The notes under the pieces: model-generated
Told to the model about the DNA's origin: nothing
Databases searched by the model: none
What the model saw: the letters and a program-made list of their open reading frames with translations, nothing else
Program-made: the position numbers and the translations under genes
Assembly: GCF_039545095.1 (NCBI RefSeq)
Contig: NZ_BAABRS010000002.1
Coordinates: 558,001-622,000, forward strand
Source: Fodinibius salicampi
GTDB taxonomy: Bacteria > Bacteroidota > Rhodothermia > Balneolales > Balneolaceae
Direction: 5' to 3'
Length of the DNA: 64,000 bases
In this document: piece by piece, positions 45,309 to 54,421 of the stretch
How the letters are laid out: the number at the start of each line of letters is the position of its first letter
How positions within the stretch are numbered: position 1 is the stretch's first letter

Positions 45309-47507
45309 ATGGCAAAAAGTACTGTTGAATCCTATTTTAGAAAAGTTGAAAGCAAGTGGAACGCGCAAGAGGTTAAGGGTAAAGATCCTTTGGCGCGCTT
45401 GGTGTATCGTTCGAATTTGCTCGGAAGTGATGCCTATATCAATAATACAGGTGGGGGAAATACCTCGAGTAAGGTAATGGAAGAAGATCCTATAACCGGT
45501 GAAGAGGTTGAAGTACTCTGGGTGAAAGGTTCGGGTGGTGATTTGCGTACTGCGACCAAACCTAATTTTGCTTCGTTGTATCAGCAACGCCTGTTGGACC
45601 TCCAGGAGGTGTATGCCAATTTTGAGAATACCGGCCTGAAGACCCCGGCCGAGGATAAGATGACTGAGATGTACCCACACTGTACATTCAATCTGAACCC
45701 TCGCGCTCCGTCCATTGATACCCCGCTGCACAGTTTTATTCCATATAAGTTTGTTGACCATACCCATCCGGTACCTATTATTGCCATTGCCACGGCTGAT
45801 AACGGGGAAGAGCTGATGAAGGAGATCTATGGCGATCGTTTGGCCTGGGTTGACTGGATGCGACCCGGTTTTGAGCTTGGGCTTAAACTAGAGGAAACTA
45901 TTGAAGAAAATCCGGGTATTGAGGGTATCATCCTTGGAGGTCATGGGCTGATAAATTGGTCTAATGATGATAAAGAATGCTATGAACTTAGCCTTGAGCT
46001 GATTAACCAAGCTGCAGATTACCTATCTGAACATGAGTTGGGAGAAGAGTCTTACGGTGGACAATATTATGAATCTCTGCCAAAAGAAGAACGGCGCGGA
46101 GTGCTTTCTGAAATTCTACCCCATATCCGAGGCCAGATAAGCAAAGAAAATAAATTTATTGGTACGATCCAGGATGATGATCTTACCATGCAGTTTATTA
46201 ATTCAAAGGATGCACCTGAACTTGCAGAATTGGGGACCTCCTGCCCCGATCACTTCATTAGAACTAAAATAAAGCCCTTATATATTGGTTGGGATCCGCA
46301 GGATGAAGATATAGATCAATTGAAGGACAAGATTAGTAGCGGACTGAAACAATACAGAGAGGATTATATTGAATACTACGAAAATTGCAGTCCGGAAGAT
46401 CCATTTGATATGAGGGATCCGAATCCCACTGTTATTCTTATTCCGGGTCTTGGAATGATTACTTGGGGTAAAAACAAGAGCGAATCACGCGTAACGGCCG
46501 AATTTTATACTGCTGCTATCGGGGTTATGCGTGGGGCTGAGTCGGTGGGCAATTATACCGCAATTTCCAAGCAGGAAGCCTATGATATTGAGTACTGGGC
46601 TCTTGAAATTGCAAAACTTAAACGTATGCCACCAGAAGATGAGCTCTCTCGACAGGTTATTGCCGTAGTCGGTGCAGGAAGCGGTATTGGCAAAGACCTT
46701 TCCTCTCGTTTAATTGAAGAGGGAGGAACTGTGGCCGCACTTGACCTTGATCAAGAAGCTGCCCAGGAAACAGCCGATGAAATACTGGATGAAATCGGTA
46801 TGGGTATAGGAGTTGCCGGTTCAGATATCAGTGGATCAGGAGACATTATTGGTCTCGGATGCGATATTACGGATCGGGAATCGGTTCAAGAAGCACTGAA
46901 ACAAGTGGTTATCGCTTATGGAGGTGTTGATAATGTTGCCGTAACAGCGGGACTTTATCCCACACCTGATAAAGACGGCACGGTAAGTGATGCCGCCTGG
47001 GATAAAAGTTTTGCTGTCAATGTAAAAGGAAATCACATCGTAGCAGATGAGGTTGCCAATATTTGGGAGGCTCAGGACCTGCAGGGAAGTATGGTGATTA
47101 CCACCAGTGCCAATGCAGTAGTTCCCAAAGCCGGAAGCATGGCCTATGATACTAGTAAATCTGCGGCTAATCATCTGATCCGGGAACTTGCCATTCGACT
47201 GGCACCCAAAGTACGGGTTAACGGTGTTGCACCAGCTACCGTTGTGGAGGGAAGTAGTATGTTCCCAAGAGACCGCGTGATTGCTTCATTAACAAAGTAC
47301 AGACTCGATTTCGATGAAGACGATAGTACTGAAGTATTACGTGATAAACTGGCAGATTTTTATGCCGGACGTACTCTTACGGAAAGACCTATTGAGCTAT
47401 CGCAACAGAGTGAAGCCATTTACTCATTGCTTAGTTCCAGGTTTGAAAACACAACGGGTCATATAATCCCCGTTGATGGTGGACTAACAGACGCCTTTTT
47501 GCGCTAA
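45309..47507 (+). CDS. Bifunctional L-rhamnulose-1-phosphate aldolase / lactaldehyde dehydrogenase (RhaEW type)
   Basis: A two-domain enzyme of 732 residues. The N-terminal class II aldolase (about 1-430) has the metal/phosphate signature NNTGGGNTSSKVM and VKGSGGDLRT, and cleaves rhamnulose-1-phosphate to DHAP and L-lactaldehyde. The C-terminal SDR domain (about 450-732) has GAGSGIGKDLSS for NAD and the YxxxK pair (Tyr613, Lys617) and should oxidise lactaldehyde to L-lactate. This Bacillus/Bacteroidota layout replaces separate RhaD and AldA. L-lactate is then substrate for lutABC 3 kb downstream. Confidence 0.93.
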   Translation: MAKSTVESYFRKVESKWNAQEVKGKDPLARLVYRSNLLGSDAYINNTGGGNTSSKVMEEDPITGEEVEVLWVKGSGGDLRTATKPNFASLYQQRLLDLQEVYANFENTGLKTPAEDKMTEMYPHCTFNLNPRAPSIDTPLHSFIPYKFVDHTHPVPIIAIATADNGEELMKEIYGDRLAWVDWMRPGFELGLKLEETIEENPGIEGIILGGHGLINWSNDDKECYELSLELINQAADYLSEHELGEESYGGQYYESLPKEERRGVLSEILPHIRGQISKENKFIGTIQDDDLTMQFINSKDAPELAELGTSCPDHFIRTKIKPLYIGWDPQDEDIDQLKDKISSGLKQYREDYIEYYENCSPEDPFDMRDPNPTVILIPGLGMITWGKNKSESRVTAEFYTAAIGVMRGAESVGNYTAISKQEAYDIEYWALEIAKLKRMPPEDELSRQVIAVVGAGSGIGKDLSSRLIEEGGTVAALDLDQEAAQETADEILDEIGMGIGVAGSDISGSGDIIGLGCDITDRESVQEALKQVVIAYGGVDNVAVTAGLYPTPDKDGTVSDAAWDKSFAVNVKGNHIVADEVANIWEAQDLQGSMVITTSANAVVPKAGSMAYDTSKSAANHLIRELAIRLAPKVRVNGVAPATVVEGSSMFPRDRVIASLTKYRLDFDEDDSTEVLRDKLADFYAGRTLTERPIELSQQSEAIYSLLSSRFENTTGHIIPVDGGLTDAFLR

Positions 47508-47525
47508 TCTTTAGGATATCCGGTT

Positions 47526-47699
47526 ATGAGAAAAATACTCATCATAATATCGATAATAGGATTAGTACTGACGGTGGTACCGTCAGTACTGGTCTTTATT
47601 CAGGAAATCTCGATGGAAGCCCACAAGCAGTTAATGATTGTAGGCATGTTAATGTGGTTTGGGACCTCACCCTTCTGGATGAAAGAACAAGAACTTTAG
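47526..47699 (+). CDS. Small membrane protein of the rhamnose operon (57 residues)
   Basis: ATG at 47526, stop TAG at 47697-47699. The protein starts MRKILIIISIIGLVLTVVPS, then has a short polar turn FIQEISMEAHKQ and a second hydrophobic segment LMIVGMLMWFGTSPFWM, so it probably spans the membrane twice. It is too short for many gene finders. It lies 18 bp after the aldolase/dehydrogenase stop and before the isomerase gene. I recall no firm function; similar small two-span proteins sit near transporters in Bacteroidota sugar loci, so an accessory transport role is a guess. A strong RNA hairpin lies within it. Confidence 0.7.
   Translation: MRKILIIISIIGLVLTVVPSVLVFIQEISMEAHKQLMIVGMLMWFGTSPFWMKEQEL
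47561..47593 (+). promoter_or_regulatory. Very strong hairpin inside the small membrane-protein gene
   Basis: AGTACTGACGGT (47564-47575) is followed by GGT and its perfect complement ACCGTCAGTACT (47579-47590), a 12-bp palindrome that extends to 15 bp in RNA if U-G pairs are allowed. It lies within the coding sequence of the 57-residue protein and has no T-run. It may stabilise or be the cutting point of the operon mRNA between rhaEW and the isomerase gene, or be a DNA operator. Confidence 0.6.
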
Positions 47700-47814
47700 T
47701 TTGGTTAAAATGAGTTTTGTTATAGCGTGTTAATAGCAAAAAAATGTTGTTTGTTATATAGCTAGTCTGATTTTATGGAACTCTTTTAACCATTATTAAA
47801 AATAGTATGTAATC

Positions 47815-49098
47815 GTGAGAATTACTCAACAACAAATTTCTGAGCATAATAAAAATGCCCGTGATGCACATGAATCCCCTTTTGCGTTTATAGGAGAGGA
47901 ATTAGAAAAAAAAGGAATAGATGTAGACCTATTAATAAACCAAATAGCTATATTTCAGGTGGCTATACCCAGCTGGGCTTTGGGAGCCGGGGGGACACGG
48001 TTTGGTAGATTTCCTATTGGAGGTGAGCCGGGAAATCTCGAAGAAAAGATCAGTGATGTGGGCATCTTACATGCCTTAAATCGTTCCAGTGGCGCTATTT
48101 CTTTGCATATTCCTTGGGATATCCCGGAAGATACCGCAGCAATTAAGGAATTAGCTCGAGAACATGATTTAGTTTTTGATGCGGTCAATTCAAATACATT
48201 TCAGGATCAGGATGATCAGGAATACTCCTATAAATTCGGATCGCTTTCCCATACGGATAAAGCTGTACGCCAACAGGCGATTGAACACAATATAGAAGTG
48301 ATCCAATACGGAGAAGCCCTGGGTTCTAAAGCGTTAACGGTGTGGCTGGCTGATGGCTCGAATTTTCCAGGCCAGCAGAACTTTAGAAAAGCACTGAAAA
48401 GAACTAGCGAATCGCTCCAGGAAATCTATGCTGAATTACCATCGGATTGGGAAATGCTCATTGAATATAAACCGTACGAACCTAATTTTTATTCAATGGT
48501 CATTCCTGACTGGGGGACATCACTCTTATTGGCAAATAAGCTGGGTGATCAGGCACAAACACTGGTAGATCTCGGCCATCATCTTCCCAATACAAATATT
48601 GAGCAGATTGTCGCGACTCTGTTTTTGGAAAAAAAACTGGGAGGATTCCATTTCAATGACTCGAAATATGGGGATGACGACCTTACAACCGGCTCTATTA
48701 AACCCTTCCAGTTGTTCCTGATTTTTAACGAGCTCATTGATGGAACAGATGATTGCGATGACCTTGTGGAAAGTATCGCCTGGATGATTGATGCAAGTCA
48801 TAATGTGAAGGATCCCCTTGAGGACTTATTGCAGTCGGTAGAGGCTATTAAAAAAGCCTATGCAAAAGCGTTACTTGTAGATAGAAAGCGTTTGGAAGAA
48901 GCCCGTGAATCCAATGATCCCACCGGGGCACAATCGATACTGCAAGATGCTTTTCAGACTGATGTACGTCCGCTTCTCCGTGAAGCTCGTATGCGCGACA
49001 AAGCCGCAGCCGATCCCATCGGACTTTATCGGGACCTGGATATTCGAAAGCAGCTAATCGAAGAACGGGGAACCGAGACCATTGCAACCGGACTTTAA
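47815..49098 (+). CDS. rhaI: L-rhamnose isomerase, RhaI type (TIM barrel)
   Basis: Converts L-rhamnose to L-rhamnulose with a divalent metal. The 427-residue protein belongs to the xylose-isomerase-like barrel group (Pseudomonas stutzeri RhaI type), not to E. coli RhaA. Metal and substrate motifs include LTVWLADGSNFPGQ, EMLIEYKPYEPNFY, LVDLGHHLPNTN and GGFHFNDSKYGDDDL. The start is a GTG at 47815 (the nearby ATG at 47807 runs into TAA). It is placed between the small membrane protein and the kinase in the rhamnose run. Confidence 0.92.
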   Translation: MRITQQQISEHNKNARDAHESPFAFIGEELEKKGIDVDLLINQIAIFQVAIPSWALGAGGTRFGRFPIGGEPGNLEEKISDVGILHALNRSSGAISLHIPWDIPEDTAAIKELAREHDLVFDAVNSNTFQDQDDQEYSYKFGSLSHTDKAVRQQAIEHNIEVIQYGEALGSKALTVWLADGSNFPGQQNFRKALKRTSESLQEIYAELPSDWEMLIEYKPYEPNFYSMVIPDWGTSLLLANKLGDQAQTLVDLGHHLPNTNIEQIVATLFLEKKLGGFHFNDSKYGDDDLTTGSIKPFQLFLIFNELIDGTDDCDDLVESIAWMIDASHNVKDPLEDLLQSVEAIKKAYAKALLVDRKRLEEARESNDPTGAQSILQDAFQTDVRPLLREARMRDKAAADPIGLYRDLDIRKQLIEERGTETIATGL

Positions 49099-49122
49099 TT
49101 TTGAATCAATAACTTCATTAAG

Positions 49123-50577
49123 TTGACGGCATCTAATACTATACCGGTAACCGCTGTCTTTGATATCGGAAAGACGAATAAAAAGTTTTTTCTTTTTGAT
49201 GAGGATTTTTCGGTCGTTCGGAAACAGCAAACTTCACTAGAGCAAACGACGGATGAAGACGGAGATCCTTGTGAAGATCTGGAAGTACTATCTCATTGGG
49301 TGAAAAATAAAATTGCAGAAACATTGCAGGATAGGACAATACAGATCCGCAGATTAAATTTTTCTACCTATGGAGCAAGCTTAGTTCATCTGAACAAAAA
49401 TGGTGAGGCGGTAACTCCTCTCTATAATTACTTGAAACCTTATCCGGAGGAGCTGTTTGAGCAGTTTTGTGATACTTATGGTGGAAAGAAAAAATTGTCT
49501 CTGCAAACGGCTTCACCGCCCATGGGTATGCTCAATTCAGGTTTTCAGTTATATTGGTTAAAGCATACGAAACCTCTTGTTTTTCAGGAAATTCGACATA
49601 GCCTTCATTTACCGCAATATTTGAGTTATCTGGTTACAGGGGAAACAAGTACGGAGCTAACCAGTATCGGATGCCATACCGCCCTGTGGGATTATGAGTC
49701 GGAGGAGTACCATGAATGGACCGAGCAGGAAGAAATCCAGCCTTTGTTACCTTCCGTATCTCCTGTTTCTAATGTTTGGAAGTCAAATTACCAGGATAAT
49801 GAATTTAAAACCGGGATTGGTATACATGACAGCTCGGCCGCGCTGGCTCCCTATCTTATTGCGCTTGATGATCCTTTTATGCTGGTTTCAACCGGGACTT
49901 GGAGTATTACATTTAATCCTTTTAATAAGGAGTCCCTGACGTACCAGGAATTAGAACGGGATGCCCTCTGCTATCTTAATATCTATGGTGACCAGGTAAA
50001 GGCTGCTCGATTTTTCCTCGGTAATGAGTATATGCATCAGAGAAAAAAACTGCATGATTACTTTAATGAGGGCTGGCAGAATGATGTTTCACTGAATGTG
50101 GAATTGATCCGGAAACGTATTGAGGAAGATAATTCCCATCAAAAGCTAAAGCTCGAGAAAGCATATAGCTCTGGTCCTTATCCCACTGATGAACCAGAAG
50201 AATGGGAGGTTGAAACATTTGATTCTTACCAAGAAGCTTATCATCAGTTAATGCTCGATTTGGTTGCTATTCAAGCTGAATCTATAAAGCTTGCCCAGGG
50301 ATCGGAAGATGTAAAAAAAATCCTTATTACCGGCGGATTTAGTCAAAATGACTTTTATGTGAGCTTATTGGCATCCTTTTTTCCGGATAAAACCGTCTAT
50401 ACGGCCTCATTGCCTAACGCTTCGGCATTGGGAGCCGCTTTGGTAGTCAATGATATACCAAGCAGGGAAATCGATAAGCTAAATCTCAAATCTAAACTGG
50501 GAATGAAGCGTCATCAACCCGTGGAAGGGTTGAACCTTCAGGGTTATTCATGGGTAAGGCTCGGGCAGGCTAAGTGA
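49123..50577 (+). CDS. L-rhamnulokinase-like sugar kinase (FGGY family)
   Basis: Phosphorylates L-rhamnulose to L-rhamnulose-1-phosphate, the substrate of the aldolase encoded upstream. The 484-residue FGGY kinase has the N-terminal phosphate loop VFDIGKTNKKFFLFD, the middle STGTWSITFNPFN and the C-terminal ATP motif ILITGGFSQNDFYVS. The reading frame has only a TTG start at 49123; the next Met is far inside, so TTG is chosen. It is 24 bp after the isomerase gene. A role on L-fuculose cannot be excluded, but the fucose genes nearby follow the non-phosphorylating route. Confidence 0.88.
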   Translation: MTASNTIPVTAVFDIGKTNKKFFLFDEDFSVVRKQQTSLEQTTDEDGDPCEDLEVLSHWVKNKIAETLQDRTIQIRRLNFSTYGASLVHLNKNGEAVTPLYNYLKPYPEELFEQFCDTYGGKKKLSLQTASPPMGMLNSGFQLYWLKHTKPLVFQEIRHSLHLPQYLSYLVTGETSTELTSIGCHTALWDYESEEYHEWTEQEEIQPLLPSVSPVSNVWKSNYQDNEFKTGIGIHDSSAALAPYLIALDDPFMLVSTGTWSITFNPFNKESLTYQELERDALCYLNIYGDQVKAARFFLGNEYMHQRKKLHDYFNEGWQNDVSLNVELIRKRIEEDNSHQKLKLEKAYSSGPYPTDEPEEWEVETFDSYQEAYHQLMLDLVAIQAESIKLAQGSEDVKKILITGGFSQNDFYVSLLASFFPDKTVYTASLPNASALGAALVVNDIPSREIDKLNLKSKLGMKRHQPVEGLNLQGYSWVRLGQAK

Positions 50578-50768
50578 TGCAAGCCAATAATTTTGCCCTC
50601 ATGCTAAGCAGTTGATAGTTTACTGTGGGTTTTAGAGCATGGGTGAAAGGTAACTTTGATGCTTTGTTTAATCCGTAATTAAGGTTTTCTTTTAGTTTCT
50701 GGCAGACCAGTATCAAATATGCTATAAAGAGTTATTATTGGAACGGTTGATATAAAGAATAATAGAAT

Positions 50769-51497
50769 ATGCAAATTTCCCTTTTCATAACGTGTTTTAA
50801 CGATACGCTTTTCCCCGAGACGGGAAGGGCGATGGTGCAGCTGCTGGAGCGGTTGGGGCACACCGTAACTTTTCCGATGGAACAGACCTGTTGCGGTCAG
50901 ATGCATTATAATACCGGCTACCAGGAAGAAACCATCCCGCTGGTACGCAAGTTTGTGGATGTGTTTGAAGGAGCTGAAGCTATTGTTGCTCCATCCGCTT
51001 CCTGCGTGGGAATGGTTAAGGAATTTTATCCCAAGGTGGCCGATCGAGCTGATGACAAAGTACTGGCCGGGAAGGTAGATAAAATGATTCCCCGTGTTTT
51101 TGAGCTTTCCCAGTTTTTAGTGGAAGAGCTGGGTGTGGAGGATGTGGGAGCGTATTACCCGCATCGGGTGACCTACCATCCGACCTGTCACTCTCTACGT
51201 ATGCTGGATGTCGGAGACGCCCCTGTGCGATTATTGCGTAATGTTCGTGGACTTGAACTTATTGAGCTTCCTGATTCTGAGCAGTGCTGCGGATTTGGGG
51301 GAACTTTTGCTGTTAAAAATGCAGAGACCTCCACAGCTATGCTGGGCGACAAAATGTGTAATATCAAAAGTACAGGTGCGGAGGTCTGTACCGCCGCCGA
51401 TAATTCCTGTCTCATGCATATTGGCGGAGGATTGCAACGGCAGAGTTCTGGAGTGGAAACAGTACACCTGGCAGAAATTTTAGCCTCTACGGAATAA
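50769..51497 (+). CDS. lutA: L-lactate oxidation subunit LutA (iron-sulfur protein)
   Basis: LutABC converts L-lactate to pyruvate. This 242-residue subunit carries two CCG domains: FPMEQTCCGQMHYNTGY near residue 38 and HPTCHSLRMLDV ... DSEQCCGFGGTFAVKN near 140-190, which bind a cluster as in heterodisulfide reductase-type proteins. It is the first gene of a compact lutABC operon (LutB starts 5 bp on). Its location directly after rhamnulokinase links lactate from deoxyhexose breakdown to pyruvate. Confidence 0.93.
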   Translation: MQISLFITCFNDTLFPETGRAMVQLLERLGHTVTFPMEQTCCGQMHYNTGYQEETIPLVRKFVDVFEGAEAIVAPSASCVGMVKEFYPKVADRADDKVLAGKVDKMIPRVFELSQFLVEELGVEDVGAYYPHRVTYHPTCHSLRMLDVGDAPVRLLRNVRGLELIELPDSEQCCGFGGTFAVKNAETSTAMLGDKMCNIKSTGAEVCTAADNSCLMHIGGGLQRQSSGVETVHLAEILASTE

Positions 51498-51502
51498 CGG
51501 AT

Positions 51503-52939
51503 ATGAGTAAAAAAGCGGAACATACGCCAACATTCGAGGAGTCGGCAAAGGCATACCTTGATAATACACAGCTTCGCAGAAATATAGGTCATGCTACCCA
51601 TACCATTCGTGATAAGCGAGAGAATGTCGTTGATGAAATGCCCGACTGGGAAGCGCTCCGTGAAGCCGGAGATGCTATTAAAACACATACCATGCGTCAC
51701 TTGGATGAGTACTTGCTTCAATTAGAAGAGTCGGTGCAAGAAGCTGGGGGGCAGGTGCATTGGGCCCGGGATGCAGAAGAGGCCAATCAAATTATTACCG
51801 GGCTGGTCAAAGGTAAGAAGGTAAACGAGGCCGTAAAGGTAAAGTCAATAACGACGGATGAGATTGGGCTTAACAAGGCACTGGCTGAGGAAGGAATACA
51901 GGCTTTAGAGACCGATCTTGCAGAACTTATCGTACAGCTGGCCGGAGACGAGCCATCTCATATTTTAGTGCCTGCCATCCATAAAAACCGGGCGGAGATA
52001 CGCGAACTTTTTAAGGAGAAATTGAATAAGGATGAATTAAGCGATCGTCCGGAAGATTTGGCTGAGGCGGCGCGCCTTTATCTTCGGAAAAAGTTTTTAA
52101 ATGCCAAGGTGGGGATCAGTGGAGCAAATTTTGCCGTGGCTGAAACCGGAACGGTAGCAGTAGTGGAATCGGAGGGGAACGGACGAATGTGTACAACACT
52201 GCCCGATACCTTGATTACCGTAATGGGAATTGAAAAAGTGATTCCACGCTGGCGCGATTTTGAAGTGTTCATGCAGCTTTTGCCGCGTTCTTCTACTGCC
52301 GAGCGAATGAACCCTTACAATTCTTTTTGGACAGGGGTTACCGAAGGGGATGGCCCGCAGGAATTCCACGTTGTGCTGTTGGATAACGGGCGGACCAAAG
52401 TATTGGCCGACGAGATGGGTCGCCAGACGCTTAATTGTATCAGGTGCAGTGCCTGCCTGAATGTTTGTCCGGTATACGAACGCACCGGGGGACATGCTTA
52501 CAATTCGGTATATCCGGGTCCCATCGGGGCAATTCTTACGCCTCAGCTTAAGGGATTGGATGATGAAGGGGCTGCTTCGCTTCCGTATGCATCCACTCTT
52601 TGCGGAGCATGCTATGAGGTTTGTCCCGTCAAAATTAATATTCCGGATGTACTAGTTCATCTTCGAGGGAAAATTGTTGATGAGCAGAAGCGTAACGGGG
52701 GATTAAAATCAAAATTTGAGCCCGAGCATATCGGAATGAAATTGTTGAGTCGTGCTTTTGCCAATAGCAAACGGTATGAGCGGGCCCAGAAAGTAGCCCG
52801 AAGCGGACAAAAACTTTTTGCCGATGAAGGAGTTATTTCAAAATTGCCGGGCTATTTATCCAAATGGACCAATACACGGGATTTGAAGGCTATTCCCGAT
52901 CAAACATTCAGAGAATGGTGGAGGCAACGCGATGAGTGA
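51503..52939 (+). CDS. lutB: L-lactate oxidation subunit LutB
   Basis: The 478-residue LutB has the LUD domain in its N-terminal two thirds (AETGTVAVVESEGNGRMCTT is the typical stretch) and two [4Fe-4S] motifs: CIRCSACLNVCPVYERTGG near residue 315 and CGACYEVCPVKIN near 365, then a C-terminal helical tail. It passes electrons within the LutABC complex. It overlaps LutC by 8 bp and follows LutA by 5 bp, so the three are co-translated. Confidence 0.95.
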   Translation: MSKKAEHTPTFEESAKAYLDNTQLRRNIGHATHTIRDKRENVVDEMPDWEALREAGDAIKTHTMRHLDEYLLQLEESVQEAGGQVHWARDAEEANQIITGLVKGKKVNEAVKVKSITTDEIGLNKALAEEGIQALETDLAELIVQLAGDEPSHILVPAIHKNRAEIRELFKEKLNKDELSDRPEDLAEAARLYLRKKFLNAKVGISGANFAVAETGTVAVVESEGNGRMCTTLPDTLITVMGIEKVIPRWRDFEVFMQLLPRSSTAERMNPYNSFWTGVTEGDGPQEFHVVLLDNGRTKVLADEMGRQTLNCIRCSACLNVCPVYERTGGHAYNSVYPGPIGAILTPQLKGLDDEGAASLPYASTLCGACYEVCPVKINIPDVLVHLRGKIVDEQKRNGGLKSKFEPEHIGMKLLSRAFANSKRYERAQKVARSGQKLFADEGVISKLPGYLSKWTNTRDLKAIPDQTFREWWRQRDE

Positions 52940-53594
52940 AGCAAAAAAAGAGATATTAAGCAGGATTGAGGGCGCATTAAAGGATGTGCCGGAAACGGAT
53001 CAGAAATCCAATATTCGTTCCGGGCAAGATTACCGGCAACAGGGAGATCGTTCCTCAGAAGAAATTGTGGATCTGTTTGTGGAGCGAGTGGCCGAATACA
53101 AGGCAACTGTTAAGCGTATTAATGAGAGTGAATTGCAGCAAGTAATGGATGCCTCATTTGTAGCCCAGAAAGTCGAGAACTTGGTGGTACCGCCGGGCTT
53201 CCCTGACGACTGGCTCCCCAATACCATTCATCCGCAGTATGACGATCCGGAATCTCCTTTATCCCATGATGAACTGGACCAGTCGGATGGTGTTGTTACG
53301 ACATGTGCACTGGCAGTGGCACAGACGGGGACGATCATTTTGGATGCGGGTGCAGGACAAGGACGCAGGGCCTTAACGCTTTTACCGGATTACCACCTTT
53401 GTATCGTTCGGGCTGATCAAATTGTGGAATTGGTGCCGGAAGGCTTTGCCTATTTTGAAGAGTCCATTAAAAATGATGGACCGCCTATAACGTTTATTTC
53501 CGGCCCCTCTGCTACTTCTGATATTGAACTCAGTCGCGTAGAAGGCGTGCACGGGCCCCGTCGTCTGGAAGTGTTGGTGCTGGATAATAAGTAA
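52932..53594 (+). CDS. lutC: L-lactate oxidation subunit LutC
   Basis: A 220-residue LUD-domain protein. The core motif CALAVAQTGTIILDAGAGQGRRALTLLPDYH and the late ISGPSATSDIELSRVEGVHGP are standard LutC. Start overlaps lutB by 8 bp. It converges with the SDR gene that ends only 12 bp away, with no terminator in between. Confidence 0.94.
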   Translation: MSEAKKEILSRIEGALKDVPETDQKSNIRSGQDYRQQGDRSSEEIVDLFVERVAEYKATVKRINESELQQVMDASFVAQKVENLVVPPGFPDDWLPNTIHPQYDDPESPLSHDELDQSDGVVTTCALAVAQTGTIILDAGAGQGRRALTLLPDYHLCIVRADQIVELVPEGFAYFEESIKNDGPPITFISGPSATSDIELSRVEGVHGPRRLEVLVLDNK

Positions 53595-53606
53595 GGGTAG
53601 TTTGCT

Positions 53607-54392
53607 TTAACTTATAGCCCGGTCCAGATGGACATAACCGCCATCTACATGGATGAATTGACCTGTAGTATGGGATGAGCGTTCGGAGAGCAGGAAGAGG
53701 ATTGTATCCGCAACTTCATTCGGGGTAGTCATTCGCTGTTTAAACGGAATTTTCGATGTAATGGATGCTTTTTTTTGTTCCGGATCATCAAATGTATCGA
53801 GCCATTTCCGATAACCCGGAGTGAATGATTCGGCAATAACAATGGCGTTTACCCTAATCTCATATTCCCTTAGATCGAGAGCCCATTCGCGGGTTAATGC
53901 CAATACCCCACCTTTGGCTGCTGCATAGCCGGAAGTGCCACCCTGGCCTGTCAGAGCCACTTTGGATGCAATGTTAATAATAGGACCTCCCGATTTTTTG
54001 AGATGAGGAAGAGCCCGCTTGGTGACGGCAAAAAAGTGAACTAAATTGAGCTTCAGGGAGTTCATAAATTCTTCATAGGAACTATCTAGTCCCACTCCAT
54101 CATTTATACCCAGGTTATTCACTAACCCTTCAATTCTTCCATACTGTTCGATTGTCTTATCAACGGCTTTTTGACAATCCTCTTCTTGGGTTAAGTCCGC
54201 CTGTATAAAGAAAGCTTCCTTGCCCTTATCTTTGAGGTCATTTTCTAATTCCCTGCCTCGGGAATGTTTGTCAATAATGACCGGAATGGCCCCTTCCTCA
54301 GCGAGATGGCGGACGGTAACTTCGCCGATGCTGCCGGACATTCCTCCCCCGCCGGTAACAATGATAACTTTGTCAGTTAGCTTCAAATCCAT
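53607..54392 (-). CDS. Short-chain dehydrogenase, probable L-fucose dehydrogenase
   Basis: A 261-residue SDR with an N-terminal Rossmann motif VIIVTGGGGMSGSIGEVTV, NNLGIND near residue 90, and the catalytic Ser-Tyr-Lys in NIASKVALTGQGGTSGYAAAKGG. Together with the FAH hydrolase 29 bp upstream on the same strand it forms an operon. In non-phosphorylating fucose pathways a first SDR oxidises L-fucose to the lactone and a second oxidises 2-keto-3-deoxy-L-fuconate; a second SDR starts at 63599, and which one does which is not settled by the sequence. Confidence 0.78.
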   Translation of the reverse strand: MDLKLTDKVIIVTGGGGMSGSIGEVTVRHLAEEGAIPVIIDKHSRGRELENDLKDKGKEAFFIQADLTQEEDCQKAVDKTIEQYGRIEGLVNNLGINDGVGLDSSYEEFMNSLKLNLVHFFAVTKRALPHLKKSGGPIINIASKVALTGQGGTSGYAAAKGGVLALTREWALDLREYEIRVNAIVIAESFTPGYRKWLDTFDDPEQKKASITSKIPFKQRMTTPNEVADTILFLLSERSSHTTGQFIHVDGGYVHLDRAIS

Positions 54393-54421
54393 GCTACTAT
54401 ATAATATTATATCTTCAAGGA

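Noticed and set aside
50600-50643. Bulged stem after rhamnulokinase (CATGCT/AGCATG)
   Set aside because: No T-run follows and pairing is interrupted; not good enough to call a terminator.
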